From Deltaproteobacteria bacterium (GTDB lineage: Bacteria > Desulfobacterota > Binatia > HRBIN30 > JACQVA1), in NCBI GenBank assembly GCA_016210005.1, contig JACQVA010000262.1, positions 28,617 through 92,616 of the forward strand: a stretch of DNA of 64,000 bases, written 5' to 3'. Under the pieces are notes generated by a model. It was not told where the DNA came from, did no database searches, and saw nothing but the letters and a program-made list of their open reading frames with translations. The position numbers and the translations under genes were made by a program. How positions within the stretch are numbered: the stretch's first letter is position 1; every line of letters starts with the position of its first letter. This document shows, piece after piece, positions 44,858 through 59,288 of the stretch.

Positions 44858-45373
44858 TCACACCACCAGATACTTATCCGGCTGCACCGTGCGCGAGAGA
44901 TCGACCAGCAGCCGGCCGTCTTTGGTCACCGACATCTCGTGCCAGCTCAGGGCCTTGGGCGCCGGCCCACCGCTGACACCGCCGGTTTCGTTGAAATGGC
45001 TGCCGTGGCAGGGGCAAAAATAGGTCCGGCCATCGGCAGCGCGGTTGACGGTACAGCCGAGATGGGTGCACACCGCCGAAAGCGCGCGAAAGGAGTTGCC
45101 TTTGCGCAACACGAACAGGCGCAACTCCTCCATGAAGGTGCTGCCCTCGGGAAACTCCTCGGGCCGGCCGAGGCGAAAGCGGCGGCTAGGCTCGTACAAG
45201 ACGTTGGGAATCAGGAAGCGCACGCTCGCCACCGCCGACGAACCGAAGGCCACCGCCAGCGCACACCAGCCCACAACCAGCGCGATGAAACCGCGCCGCT
45301 CGACTCCCGCTTTCGTGTTCACGTTCTCCACCGTGTCCTCGCTCTGGTCACTCCGCACGACGGCCACGCTCAA
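44858..45373 (-). CDS. Rieske [2Fe-2S] protein
   Basis: 171 residues. One N-terminal membrane helix with [20 protein letters not shown] (twin-Arg-like, suggesting Tat export), then the Rieske ligands CTHLGC and CPCHGSHF, with the Pro loop SGGPAPKAL. Both disulfide-forming cysteines are present. Overlaps the chaperone gene stop by four bases. Works with cytochrome b and the multihaem cytochrome in quinone-linked electron transfer. Confidence 0.94.
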   Translation of the reverse strand: MSVAVVRSDQSEDTVENVNTKAGVERRGFIALVVGWCALAVAFGSSAVASVRFLIPNVLYEPSRRFRLGRPEEFPEGSTFMEELRLFVLRKGNSFRALSAVCTHLGCTVNRAADGRTYFCPCHGSHFNETGGVSGGPAPKALSWHEMSVTKDGRLLVDLSRTVQPDKYLVV

Positions 45374-46047
45374 CCCGAGCCATTATGCGGCCGGCTCCGG
45401 CCGCGGTTGGTGGCACGCGCCAACTCGCGGATGAGGAGCAGGCCGAGTCCGGCGGCGCCGCGATAGAACGGGCCGGCGGCCGCCTGGGCGCGCGTGAAGA
45501 AGCGGCCGGCGAATGGGCCCAGGTGTTCGCCGAAGAAGCCGAGGTAGGCATCGCCGGTCACTTCAGCCTGTTCGGTCATGCCCCGGGATTGCGCGTAGGC
45601 CAGCTTGGTGAGCAGGTGAGCGGCGAAGCCCATCTCACTGGCAATGTGATCGGCCATCTCCTGATCCGGTTGCAGGCCGAAGGCGCGGTAGAAGCCGGCG
45701 ACGTCGGCCAGCACCGTTGCCTTGCCTAACGCGTCCTCGCTCTGTGCCGTTTCATACGGCGAGCACAGGGGGGTGAGCGAGAACAGGCGCAGCCATTCGC
45801 TTTGCAGCGTGTTGCGGTCCACCCGCTGCCACTGGGCTTCGAGCTGGCTGACGGCCGCGCTCCACTTACGGCCCAGTTGCACAGCGGCCCGGTGCGCGGC
45901 GGCGAAATCGGGCCGCGTTTCCGGATAGGAAAACAGCTCGCCGACAAAGCCGGCGAGGCCGGCGCGCCCCAGCAGCGCCGCAGTCTTGCCGCTGCGCCGG
46001 CGCGCGGCGGCGCGGCGCCCAGCCCCGGTCTCGCTAGCGCTTAACAT
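45370..46047 (-). CDS. TorD/DmsD/NarJ-family molybdoenzyme chaperone
   Basis: 225 residues, all-helical. The family stretches GELFSYPETRPDFAAAHRAA, LFSLTPLCSPYETAQ (xxPYE motif) and MADHIASEMGFAAHLLTKLA (with EMxF-like core) are visible. It would hold the alpha subunit for cofactor insertion before Tat export. The start overlaps the end of the gamma-subunit gene by 14 bases. Its place in the operon argues that it serves the alpha subunit encoded upstream. Confidence 0.85.
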   Translation of the reverse strand: MLSASETGAGRRAAARRRSGKTAALLGRAGLAGFVGELFSYPETRPDFAAAHRAAVQLGRKWSAAVSQLEAQWQRVDRNTLQSEWLRLFSLTPLCSPYETAQSEDALGKATVLADVAGFYRAFGLQPDQEMADHIASEMGFAAHLLTKLAYAQSRGMTEQAEVTGDAYLGFFGEHLGPFAGRFFTRAQAAAGPFYRGAAGLGLLLIRELARATNRGRSRPHNGSG

Positions 46048-46888
46048 CGAGAGTCACCCACGGTGAGATGGATTTCCGGCTGCCGGCGTCGCGCTGGCCG
46101 CCGTCCCAGACGGCGAACGCCACCGGTGAAGTCGCGGCCAGCTCCCCCGGCAGCACCAGCACCACGCGCCAACGCCCGCCCTTCCAAGAGCCGCCGCCGC
46201 CGGGCGCAAAGCCCTTGTGCGTGATGGTGCCGGGCCCCTCGGCCACCAGCTCTTCGACCAAGCTGGGGTAGCTCGGGCCGGAAACCGGGTTGTCCACCGC
46301 CCAGCCGCCGGTGGTGGCCTTGGCGGCAGTGGCGTAGATCGCGGTGTCGGGCCGGATGGGGCCGCCCGAGCCGCCGCTCAGCGGCACCACATCCACCCAA
46401 GCCAACGGCGCCAGCTGGCTCGGCGTCGCCCATGCCGCCTTCCAGTTGAACAACCGCACCGGCCGGCCGGTGGCGCCCATCATGACCGAGGGCGGCGTGC
46501 CGGAGGGGGCGAACATCACGCCGCAACCGTCGCTGAACTGCGCCGGGCCGATGGTGCTGTTCTCGCTCTGGTCGGCCCATTCGAGTAGCAGCGCCAAGCG
46601 CTGTTCGTCACGCAAGGCGCGCACTTGCACGCTGGCAACGGCGGCTTTCTCTTGGAAGGGCTCGACGAACTGCTGGGGTTGTAGCGATACGGTCTGCGGC
46701 TTGGCGCCGGCCCAGAGTTTCGAGTCGGGGGCCGCGGCGGCGGCGGCGTCCGCTACCGCTGCGGCGCTGATCACGAGCTCGAGCCGCGGCTCGGGTTCCT
46801 TGCGCGGCTGTGCCGCAACCATGGCGGGCAGCGCGACCGCCGCTGCCAACGCGATGGTGACGAGGCGAACAATCGTGTTCGTATTCAT
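46034..46888 (-). CDS. Haem-binding gamma subunit, ethylbenzene-dehydrogenase type
   Basis: 284 residues with a signal peptide (LVTIALAAAVALPAMVAAQP). The beta-rich domain (LALLLEWADQSEN, RPVRLFNWKAAW, WRVVLVLPGEL, VAFAVWDGGQRD) matches the gamma subunits of type II DMSO-reductase enzymes (EbdC, SerC, ClrC, DdhC and NxrC-like), which bind one b-type haem with Met and Lys ligands. Met in VMMGAT is a ligand candidate. It would pass electrons between the iron-sulfur subunit and a periplasmic cytochrome. Confidence 0.85.
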   Translation of the reverse strand: MNTNTIVRLVTIALAAAVALPAMVAAQPRKEPEPRLELVISAAAVADAAAAAAPDSKLWAGAKPQTVSLQPQQFVEPFQEKAAVASVQVRALRDEQRLALLLEWADQSENSTIGPAQFSDGCGVMFAPSGTPPSVMMGATGRPVRLFNWKAAWATPSQLAPLAWVDVVPLSGGSGGPIRPDTAIYATAAKATTGGWAVDNPVSGPSYPSLVEELVAEGPGTITHKGFAPGGGGSWKGGRWRVVLVLPGELAATSPVAFAVWDGGQRDAGSRKSISPWVTLDVKR

Positions 46889-46896
46889 TGGCCACC

Positions 46897-48040
<1,144 letters not shown>

Positions 48041-48048
<8 letters not shown>

Positions 48049-51000
48049 TGACGAACCCTCCCTTCAGGTAGGTCTTCATTGCCGCGCTTTCGTAAGTGGG
48101 GCGGAGGCCGAGCGCGGCCGGCCGCCACAGGCCTTTGCCGCTCTCGCCGCCGGGCTCGGCTTTGGTGATCTTGACGAAGGCTTCGCGCGGCGCGCCGACC
48201 ACCGAATGGATATCGGGCGCGTAGCCGATACCAATGGTCTGGCCGTAGACGTCTTTGCGCACCAAGGTGTCGGTCATCAGCGTCGGCCGCAGCCAGGCGC
48301 GCGTGGCCGACTGATGGCTGCCGTAGCGGAACATGGCCTGGTAATTGGTCGCGGGGTTCTTGGCCAGGCCGTCGGGGCGTTCGTGGTGGCCGCGCACGCT
48401 TCCCAGAGTGGCGCCGTACATATTGAACCACATCCGGGTGACACCGCGCGGCGTGCCGTTGTAGTAGCGGGCGCGGCAGAGCAGCCGAGCGGTTTGCTGC
48501 TGGGCCTTGGTGCCCTTCTTGGCGTTGCGGAAGGGCCGGTCGGAGGGATCGGCATCCACCCAGACGTAGTCGCCATCTTCAATGCCGCGGGCTTTGGCGT
48601 CCTGCGGGTGGATGTCGACGTAACCCTCGGAAACAAACGGCTTGCGCTTGTCGTGGCGGTAGATGTCGCCGAAGGGGCCGAACAGCACCGCGACGATGTC
48701 GGTATCCACCGGCGTGGTGTGGGCGCCGTGGCGGTACTTCGGGGTGTGGAAGATGAAGTCGTAGCCGATGGCCTTGAGCGGATGTGCGGTCTGGCTCAGC
48801 GCGCTCCAGGGCTTGACGATGTTGCGAACCTGGCGGACTTCGACCGATTGATCCTTCGGGTCGAGCCCCCACTCGGCTGGGCCGATGGGTTTGATGGCCA
48901 CATGCGGCGCGCCGACGATGACGTTGGGCTCGTAGAAGGTAGAGTCGACCGGCTCGCGATACACGGGCAGGTTCTCGCCGTGCTCGCGGAACTCGGGCTC
49001 GTCGCGGTAAAACTCGAGCCGGCCGGTCTTGGTGTACCAGGGCTTCTTCTCCTGCGTCTGTTCCCAGCCGACGGCTTTCGGATAGGTGCGGGTCATCAGC
49101 AACGCCGGCACGCCGTCCTTGGCTTTGGCTTCGAGTTCGGTGAACTTGTAGCCCTTGAGGCCGGTGGAGGCGTTGCAGACGCGTTGCAGATAGACCTCGG
49201 GCTTGTCGCCGGCGAACTTCCAGTAATCGCGGAACTTGGTCTCGCCGGTAACCGCGGCGAGCTTTTCGCCGATACCGGCCAGCACTTCGATATCACCACG
49301 AGTGTTGAAGGTGCGCGCCAGCGGGGTGCGCGGGAAGACGGTGACGAAGGGGTTGGTGACCGAGCCGGCCATGTCGGGCAGTTTGAACTCGCTCCAGGCA
49401 TCGACCGCGAACACCACGTCGGCGTACTCGCACGAGGCCGTCCACCACCAGTCGGAGACCAGCACCATGTCGACCTTCGGCAGCGTGTTGAACATCAGGT
49501 CGAAGTGCCACTTGGCGTTGCCCAGCAGCGAGTTGGAGTTCGCCACCCACACGGCCTTGGTGGGCGAGGGCGTGTGGGTCTTGCCGGTAAACAGCTTGTT
49601 ACCCAGGCGTAGCGGCCGGTCACCGTAATTGAAGTAGTGTGCCGACTCGGGCTTCCAGTAGGCCTTGACCTTGGCCGGCTTGTCGGGATCGAGTTCGATG
49701 TTGAACGGGTCCTCGTTGATGTATTGCGGCGAGCCGTTGAACAGGGCCACGCGGTAATTGCCGGCGTAGCTGCCGACGTTGCCGCCGAAGCCGCCGATGT
49801 TCTTGGTCAAAGCGGCGACCAGGAAGATGGTGCGGTCTTTCAAATCGGCGTTGAAGAACTGGTTCGGTCCCATGCCGACGGCGAAGAGCGTACCTTCACG
49901 GGCGTTGGCGATGTCGTGGGCGAGCGACACGATGGCCTCGGCCGGCGCCCAGGTGATTGCCGCGGTGGCTTCGGGGGTGAAGTTGGCGTCGAGGTACTCG
50001 CGGATGAGATCGAACACCGGCCGGGCTTGTACGCTCTTGCCATCGGCGAGCGCGACGGTGAAGGTGCCTTCAAGGGCCGGAGTCACGTTGGCCGGCAGGG
50101 CGGCGGCGTCGTTGCGCGACAACGCCGCGGGAGCGTTGGCGGCGCTGTTCCACACCACCCAGTCGTGCAACTGAGCGGCGAGCGCCTCGGGGATATGCGC
50201 TACCGGTTGCGCGCCCGGCGGCGGTGGCGTCTCGCCGGTCTTGACGATCTTGGCGTATTTCTCCGGCAGCGCCGACTGATGGCCGGGGAATACTTCATTG
50301 GCGCGCAGCAGGGTGAGCGTGTCCAGGCGCACCAACAGCGGCAGGTCGGTCGAGGTCTTGACGTACTCGTCGTCGTAGAGCCGCTCCTTGATGATCACTT
50401 GCGCCAGGCCCAGCGCAAAGGCCGGATCGGTGGCGGGACGGATCACGATGGTCTCGTCGGAGGCTTTCGAGGTCGCGCTGTACTCGACGGTGATGCAGAC
50501 CACTTTGGCGCCTTTGGCGCGGGCTTCCGTCAGCCAGTGCGAGTCGGGCATCTTGGTGGTCAGCCAGTTCATCCCCCAGGGCAAGATGAGCTTGGCGTGG
50601 TCGGCCAGCGCGAGGTCGAAGTCGATCGTCTGCTGGCCGGTGACCATCGGGTGGCCGGGCGGGAGATCGGTGTGCCAGGAATAGTTGTCCCAGCCGCGGC
50701 CGCCGACCGCCTTGTCCGGTCCGACACCGCGCAGCTTGGCATCGACCAGGGCCATGCTGTTGGCGAAGCGATAGAGGCCCATCAGGCGAGTAGTGCCGAG
50801 GAACGGCATGCCGCCGCGGAACTTGAGGGTCTTGGTACCGGCACCGCCGAGGTCGGCGATCATGGATTCGTCGTACCCCTGGGCCTTGAGGCGCTCGGCG
50901 CCGGCCGGGCCGGTGTAGGTCTCGGCGATGTTAACGTAAGCCTTGGCGGCTAGTTCGAAGGCTTCGTCCCAGGTAGCCGCGAGCCAGCGGTCGCTGCCGC

Positions 51001-51502
51001 GTTGAAACATGTCGGCGGGGGGCCGGCCGGCGTTGTCGCGCGGGAAGCCGGCGTCAACCCAGCGCTTGAAGCCCTCGCGTACCATCGGCTGCTTGCAGCG
51101 GCGGTCGCCGTAGAAGCGGCGCACCAGCGCCAGGCCCTTCTGGCACACGCGTGGATCCCAGCGGCAGGAGGCTTGATTGCCGTAGACGTCGGTGGCCTTG
51201 CCGTAGCCGTAGGTCGGGCCGATGCGGGTGACCACTCCGTTCTTGACCTGCGCCCGCAGCAGGCAGTTGTGGGTGTCGTTGGGGGCACAGAGGAAGGTGA
51301 AGCTCTCATCGGCGGCGAACAGGTTGCGGTAGACTTTCTCCCAGTCGCGCGCGGGATAGGCGGCAAGGGGGTTGTCCACGCGATCGACCGCGGCCAAGCC
51401 GCGCGGCACCAGGCCGCTGGCGGCCAGGGCGACGCCGCACTGCGAGCAGAGTTTGAGAAAGTCACGCCGTGAGAATGTGGTGCCTTGCTTGGATTTGCCC
51501 AT
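48041..51502 (-). CDS. Molybdopterin oxidoreductase alpha subunit, NxrA/NarG-like (type II DMSO reductase family), periplasmic
   Basis: 1153 residues from the ATG at 51502, after GGAGGGA. Tat signal [10 protein letters not shown]. The N-terminal cluster ligands read Cys72-x3-Asp76-x3-Cys80, then Cys113 ([16 protein letters not shown]): an Asp where most have Cys. The molybdenum-ligand motif is [12 protein letters not shown] with Asp279, the hallmark of the NarG/NxrA/EbdA group. Size is near that of periplasmic nitrite oxidoreductases (about 1150). Beta and gamma subunits, chaperone and bc-type partners follow. Nitrate reduction, nitrite oxidation or another oxyanion are possible; the sequence alone does not decide. 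Confidence 0.92.
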
Positions 51503-51582
51503 AGTCCCTCCTTCCAAAGCTATTGGGGCACACTGGCGGCGGCGCGTGTGTGCACGCGTCGTCGGTTACCGCTTACACGCGT

Positions 51583-53490
51583 TCAAGCCGCCAGCACCTC
51601 CACCCGTTCCATGGTGATCGCGCCGGTGGGGCAGCGCACGGCGCACAGGCCACAGCGAATGCAGCGGGTCTCGTCCTTGATGATGGCCGCGCCGGCACCG
51701 CGCACCGGCACGCCGCCGTAACGTGCCCGCAGCGCCGCCGCCAGCGCGGCGTCGCCGCGCAGGTCGGCACTATCGACGATGCGCAGGCAGTACTCCGGAC
51801 AGATATCGACGCAGCCGCCGCACAGGATGCAGGTGTCGCCGTCGAACACCGGGGCGACGTGGCAATGCAGGCAGCGCACCGCCTGCGGCCGCGCCGCGGC
51901 TTCGGGATAGATGGTTTCGACCTCGCTCACACCGACGCGCCGCGATATCGGCAGCATCGGCGGCAGTTCTCGTCGTAGTCGCTCGTACCCGGCCGGCGGC
52001 CGGTAGGGGAGAAAGCGCGTCACCCGCACGGTTTGCGACGGCGCCGCGGGTTGCACGCCGAGGTAGGCGGCAATCGAGCGCGCTGCCCGCCGCCCTTCCG
52101 CCACCGCGTCGATGATGATGCGCGGGCCGAAGGCGACGTCGCCGCCGGCAAAGACGTCGGGACGCGAGGTGGCCAGCGTCTCACGGTCGGTCTCGATGGC
52201 CCCGCGCGGCGTGACCCGCAGGTTGTCCTCCGGCCGAATCCACGACAGATCGGCGGCCTGGCCGATGGCCAGGATCACGGTATCGGCCTCGATGACCTCT
52301 TCGGAGCCTTCAACGAAGGTCGGATTGAAGCGCCGGTTCTCGTCGAACACGCGGCTGACGCGAATCAGTTCGATCCCGGTCACGCTCCCGTTGCGGCCGA
52401 CGACGCGGCGCGGCCCCCAACGCGGGTGCAGCTTGATTCCCTCACCCAGGGCCTCGTCGATTTCCTCGCGCGCGGCGGGAATCTCGGAGAGATCCTCCAG
52501 GCAGTACACGTGCACTTCCGGGGCGCCCTTGCGCAGCGCCTGGCGGGCGGCATCGAGGGCGATGTGGAGGTCTTCCGGTACCTCGGGCTCACGCTCGGTG
52601 AGCTGGCGCAGGGCCTCACGCGCCGATTGCAGCGCGGCGCGCAGCTCCTCGGGGCTCAACGCTTCGGCGCGATCGATCTGCCGAATAACCGAACGCGCCG
52701 CGTCGAAGGCGACGTTGCCGCCGCCGATTACCACCACCTTCTTCCCCAACTCGACGCGGTAGCCCAGGTTTACGTTGAGCAGGAAGTCGATCGCGCGGAA
52801 GACCCCGTCGAGTTCCACGCCTTCGATGTTGAGTTCGCGGCTGCGATGAGCCCCGATGCCGATGAAGACGGCCTGGTATCCTTGTTGGCGCAGATCAGCG
52901 AGAGCGAAGTCATGCCCCAGCCGTTGGCCCAGCCGCAGTTCAACGCCGAGGTCCAGGACGGCTTGAATCTCGGCCTGGATGACTTCGCGCGGCAAGCGGT
53001 AGGCGGGTACACCCAGGACCAGCATGCCCCCGGCGATTGGCTGCGCCTCGAAGACGGTGACACTGATGCCGGCGAGGGCGAGGTCGTGAGCGCACGCCAT
53101 CCCGGCCGGCCCGGCGCCGATTACCGCCACGCGGCTGGCGTTGGCAGCAATTGCGCTGCGCCCGCCAAAGATGCGATCGAGATCGAAACGGCCGGACTCC
53201 ACCCCAAAACGTTCGCTGACGAAGCGCTTGAGCGCGCGGATAGCCACCGGTGAGTCAATCGCACCACGCCGGCAGTGCATCTCACAAGGGGCGTTGCATA
53301 CCCGGCCGCACACCGAGGCGAACGGGTTGGGGGTGCGGGCAATGATGTAGGCGTCCTCGTAACGGCCTTCGGCAATGGCGCGAACGTAGCCGCCGGAGTC
53401 GGTGTGAACCGGGCAAGCCTCGCGGCAGGACACCTGGCGCTGGAAATAGGACGGGGCCGGAACTTCAACCGACAGTGCGGGTCCGCTCAT
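51583..53490 (-). CDS. GltD-like FAD/NAD(P) oxidoreductase with C-terminal 2x[4Fe-4S] ferredoxin domain
   Basis: 635 residues. N-terminal Fer4_20-type domain with Cys clusters (CREACPVHTDSGGYVRAI, CGRVCNAPCEMHCRRG). Then an FAD-binding motif VAVIGAGPAGMACAHDLALA and a second Rossmann motif KKVVVIGGGNVAFDAARSV. A roughly 55-residue helical insert follows (ALSPEELRAALQSAREALRQ onward), and DVFAGGDVAFG closes the FAD fold. The C-terminus has CILCGGCVDICPEYC and CIRCGLCAVRCP. It lies just upstream of the alpha subunit on the same strand and could link NAD(P)H or ferredoxin to the operon. Confidence 0.88.
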   Translation of the reverse strand: MSGPALSVEVPAPSYFQRQVSCREACPVHTDSGGYVRAIAEGRYEDAYIIARTPNPFASVCGRVCNAPCEMHCRRGAIDSPVAIRALKRFVSERFGVESGRFDLDRIFGGRSAIAANASRVAVIGAGPAGMACAHDLALAGISVTVFEAQPIAGGMLVLGVPAYRLPREVIQAEIQAVLDLGVELRLGQRLGHDFALADLRQQGYQAVFIGIGAHRSRELNIEGVELDGVFRAIDFLLNVNLGYRVELGKKVVVIGGGNVAFDAARSVIRQIDRAEALSPEELRAALQSAREALRQLTEREPEVPEDLHIALDAARQALRKGAPEVHVYCLEDLSEIPAAREEIDEALGEGIKLHPRWGPRRVVGRNGSVTGIELIRVSRVFDENRRFNPTFVEGSEEVIEADTVILAIGQAADLSWIRPEDNLRVTPRGAIETDRETLATSRPDVFAGGDVAFGPRIIIDAVAEGRRAARSIAAYLGVQPAAPSQTVRVTRFLPYRPPAGYERLRRELPPMLPISRRVGVSEVETIYPEAAARPQAVRCLHCHVAPVFDGDTCILCGGCVDICPEYCLRIVDSADLRGDAALAAALRARYGGVPVRGAGAAIIKDETRCIRCGLCAVRCPTGAITMERVEVLAA

Positions 53491-53535
53491 GCGACTGCTT
53501 CCGCCGGGTACTTCAAACCGCCGGGTTAGACTCCG

Positions 53536-53997
53536 TTACTGAGCGTAAGTCTGCTTCACCTTGTTGAGCCGTTCGGTGTTCGTCTGACGCTCCTCCGCCG
53601 AGAGCGCGGCCAGCTTCTTGTCGAGCAGGTCCTTCTTTCTGACGCTGGCATCGTAGACGAGCAACTCGTAGATGCTCTTGGCGACGGCGGCGTCAATGCC
53701 GGAGTCCGGCTTGCGCATCATGCGTTTGACGTAGCGTTCCCACTCCTCCGGCAGCGCGAACTCGGAATTAATCGGCCGGCTCAGCTTGTGACATTGCGAG
53801 CACTTCTGCGAGAAGACCTTGTAGGCATCTTGGAGCTTGGCGGGGTACTTGGAGACGTCGATTTCGCTCGGTCCGGCCTCGGCCTTCTCGATCCGCGCCT
53901 TGGTCTCGGCATCAAGTTCCTGGGCGCGTGTCGGGGCGATCGCAAGCAGCAGCGCCGAGGCCACGGCCAGGGACAAGACAGTTCGCTTTTGTGCCAT
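53536..53997 (-). CDS. Small periplasmic cytochrome c
   Basis: 153 residues from the ATG at 53997, after a GGAGG site. Signal peptide (LSLAVASALLLAIAPTRAQE). One haem motif CSQCHKLSRP, followed by WERYVKRMMRKPDSGIDAA, whose Met residues may provide the sixth haem ligand. The C-terminal part is a charged helix. It opens the minus-strand respiratory cluster and is a plausible soluble electron acceptor or donor for the Nar/Nxr-like enzyme. Confidence 0.85.
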   Translation of the reverse strand: MAQKRTVLSLAVASALLLAIAPTRAQELDAETKARIEKAEAGPSEIDVSKYPAKLQDAYKVFSQKCSQCHKLSRPINSEFALPEEWERYVKRMMRKPDSGIDAAVAKSIYELLVYDASVRKKDLLDKKLAALSAEERQTNTERLNKVKQTYAQ

Positions 53998-54248
53998 GCA
54001 AGCCTCCGAGCCTCCGGCGTAGCACAGCAACGCTCATACCAGCCGCAGGCAACGTTGGCGGCGGGCGCTGGCAATGCCCGGCACCCCGGCATTCTCACCG
54101 ATCGGCCTGCTGGAATCGGGTTCTTCGCAGGGGCAAGAAGGGCGATTCCGGCACCTGAGCTGACTGGCGCCGGCTTGCAAGGTGTATTCCCAAGTATACG
54201 GGCTGGCTCTCGGTGTATGCACTAGCGCGCCGCGCCAGCGCTGCCAGA

Positions 54249-58196
<3,948 letters not shown>

Positions 58197-58373
58197 GCTC
58201 TGCGCCCAGTCCTTCCGCCAAAGCGCAACGCCTTGTTGCACCTGCAATGCCACCGCGCTGGACTTATGGATCAATCAGAGCAGCGACGAATCCCGCAGAT
58301 CGCTGTTACGACAGTGCCGAAATCTCCGAAAACGACCGTTTTGTTAACGCTGCAGAGCGCGCCGGCGATGTGC

Positions 58374-58620
58374 CGGCGCGCGTGTCGCGGACCAGCGCCG
58401 CCTACGGCCTCGACCGCTTCACCTCCTGCAAGGCCGCCTTTCTTGCTGCACACCTCTTGTCCGCAACCGAGACCTACGTGCTGTGGGGCTACGGCGACAC
58501 GGGCCGGGCGCCGCGCCGCGCCCCGCTCGCGCATAGCAAGCGCCCGGCGTACGTCGTGGAAGTGCGCGCCGCCAGATTCGCGAGGCGATGACCCGCATGG
58601 GCTTCCGTGAGAACCCTTTT
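58374..58620 (+). pseudogene. Remnant of a glycosyltransferase-associated domain
   Basis: The plus strand reads SRTSAAYGLDRFTSCKAAFL, then YVLWGYGDTGRAPRRAPLAH and SKRPAYVVEV. This strongly resembles the C-terminal 'LWGYGDTGRALRRAL..HGKRPSHIVEVHPGR' region of some family-2 glycosyltransferase proteins, from memory of those sequences. After about 58575 the likely continuation (IREAMTRMGFRE) is in another frame, and the N-terminal catalytic part is missing. A frameshifted, truncated relic. Confidence 0.5.
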
Positions 58621-58672
58621 GCGTTTGGCGTGGCTCGTGGTTTGAGCTCTATGCTGGTATGCTGCCGGCGAG

Positions 58673-58957
58673 ATGCTGATCGATGGATTCGTCTGGCTTC
58701 CCAATATCGTCGACAAGCTGTGGGCAAAGCATCATGTCGACCAGGACGAGGCCGAGGAGGTTTTCTTCAACCGCCCGCGGTTTTGGTTCGTGGAAAACGG
58801 AGATCGCGACGGAGAGGACGTCTATGCGGCCACCGGTCAGACGGACGCTGGACGGTATCTGATCGTCTTCTTCATCTACAAGGCGGACAGGACTGCGTTG
58901 ATTCTCAGCGCACGGGACATGGACAGCAAGGAGCGCAAACGACATGACAGGAAGTGA
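58673..58957 (+). CDS. brnT: BrnT-type toxin
   Basis: 94 residues. The BrnT pattern is visible: an N-terminal FVWLPNIVDKLWAKHHVDQD, then EAEEVFFNRPRFWFVENGDR, and a C-terminal RYLIVFFIYKADRTALILSA ending ARDMDSKERKRHD (the usual 'R..s.rE...Y' end). BrnT is a RelE-fold ribonuclease toxin. It overlaps the next gene by 14 bases, a normal toxin-first order for BrnTA. Confidence 0.78.
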   Translation: MLIDGFVWLPNIVDKLWAKHHVDQDEAEEVFFNRPRFWFVENGDRDGEDVYAATGQTDAGRYLIVFFIYKADRTALILSARDMDSKERKRHDRK

Positions 58958-59288
58958 CCGAAAGAGCAGCGTCTCTCATGCGGCCACCCCGCAGGCAATC
59001 GGCGAGTTCTGGGACTCACACAGTCTCGACGACTCCCCGACGGTTCGCGAGGTGGACTTCGAAGTCCACGCACTACGCCGCCACCGGGTCACACTCGACC
59101 CGGATCTCTACGAGCAAATCGAGACCGAGGCACGCATCCGTGGTGTGTCGCCGGAAACGCTCGCCAATCGATGGCTGACCGAGAAGGTTGTACGCATCGC
59201 TCGATCGCCAAAGCTGGCGCGGCATCGCATGCCCGCACGGAGGCCGAACACCTATAAGGCCTCCGCTGTCAAGAAGACGCGACGGTAG
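58944..59288 (+). CDS. brnA: BrnA/CopG-like antitoxin
   Basis: 114 residues. IGEFWDSHSLDDSP is the 'aeFWd.hd..d' motif often seen in antitoxins paired with BrnT. It is followed by a ribbon-helix-helix-like segment (HRVTLDPDLYEQIETEARIR, GVSPETLANRWLTEKV) for DNA binding. The basic C-terminal tail (RRPNTYKASAVKKTRR) is unusual. Its overlap with brnT supports the pairing; autoregulation of the pair is expected. Confidence 0.75.
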   Translation: MTGSDRKSSVSHAATPQAIGEFWDSHSLDDSPTVREVDFEVHALRRHRVTLDPDLYEQIETEARIRGVSPETLANRWLTEKVVRIARSPKLARHRMPARRPNTYKASAVKKTRR

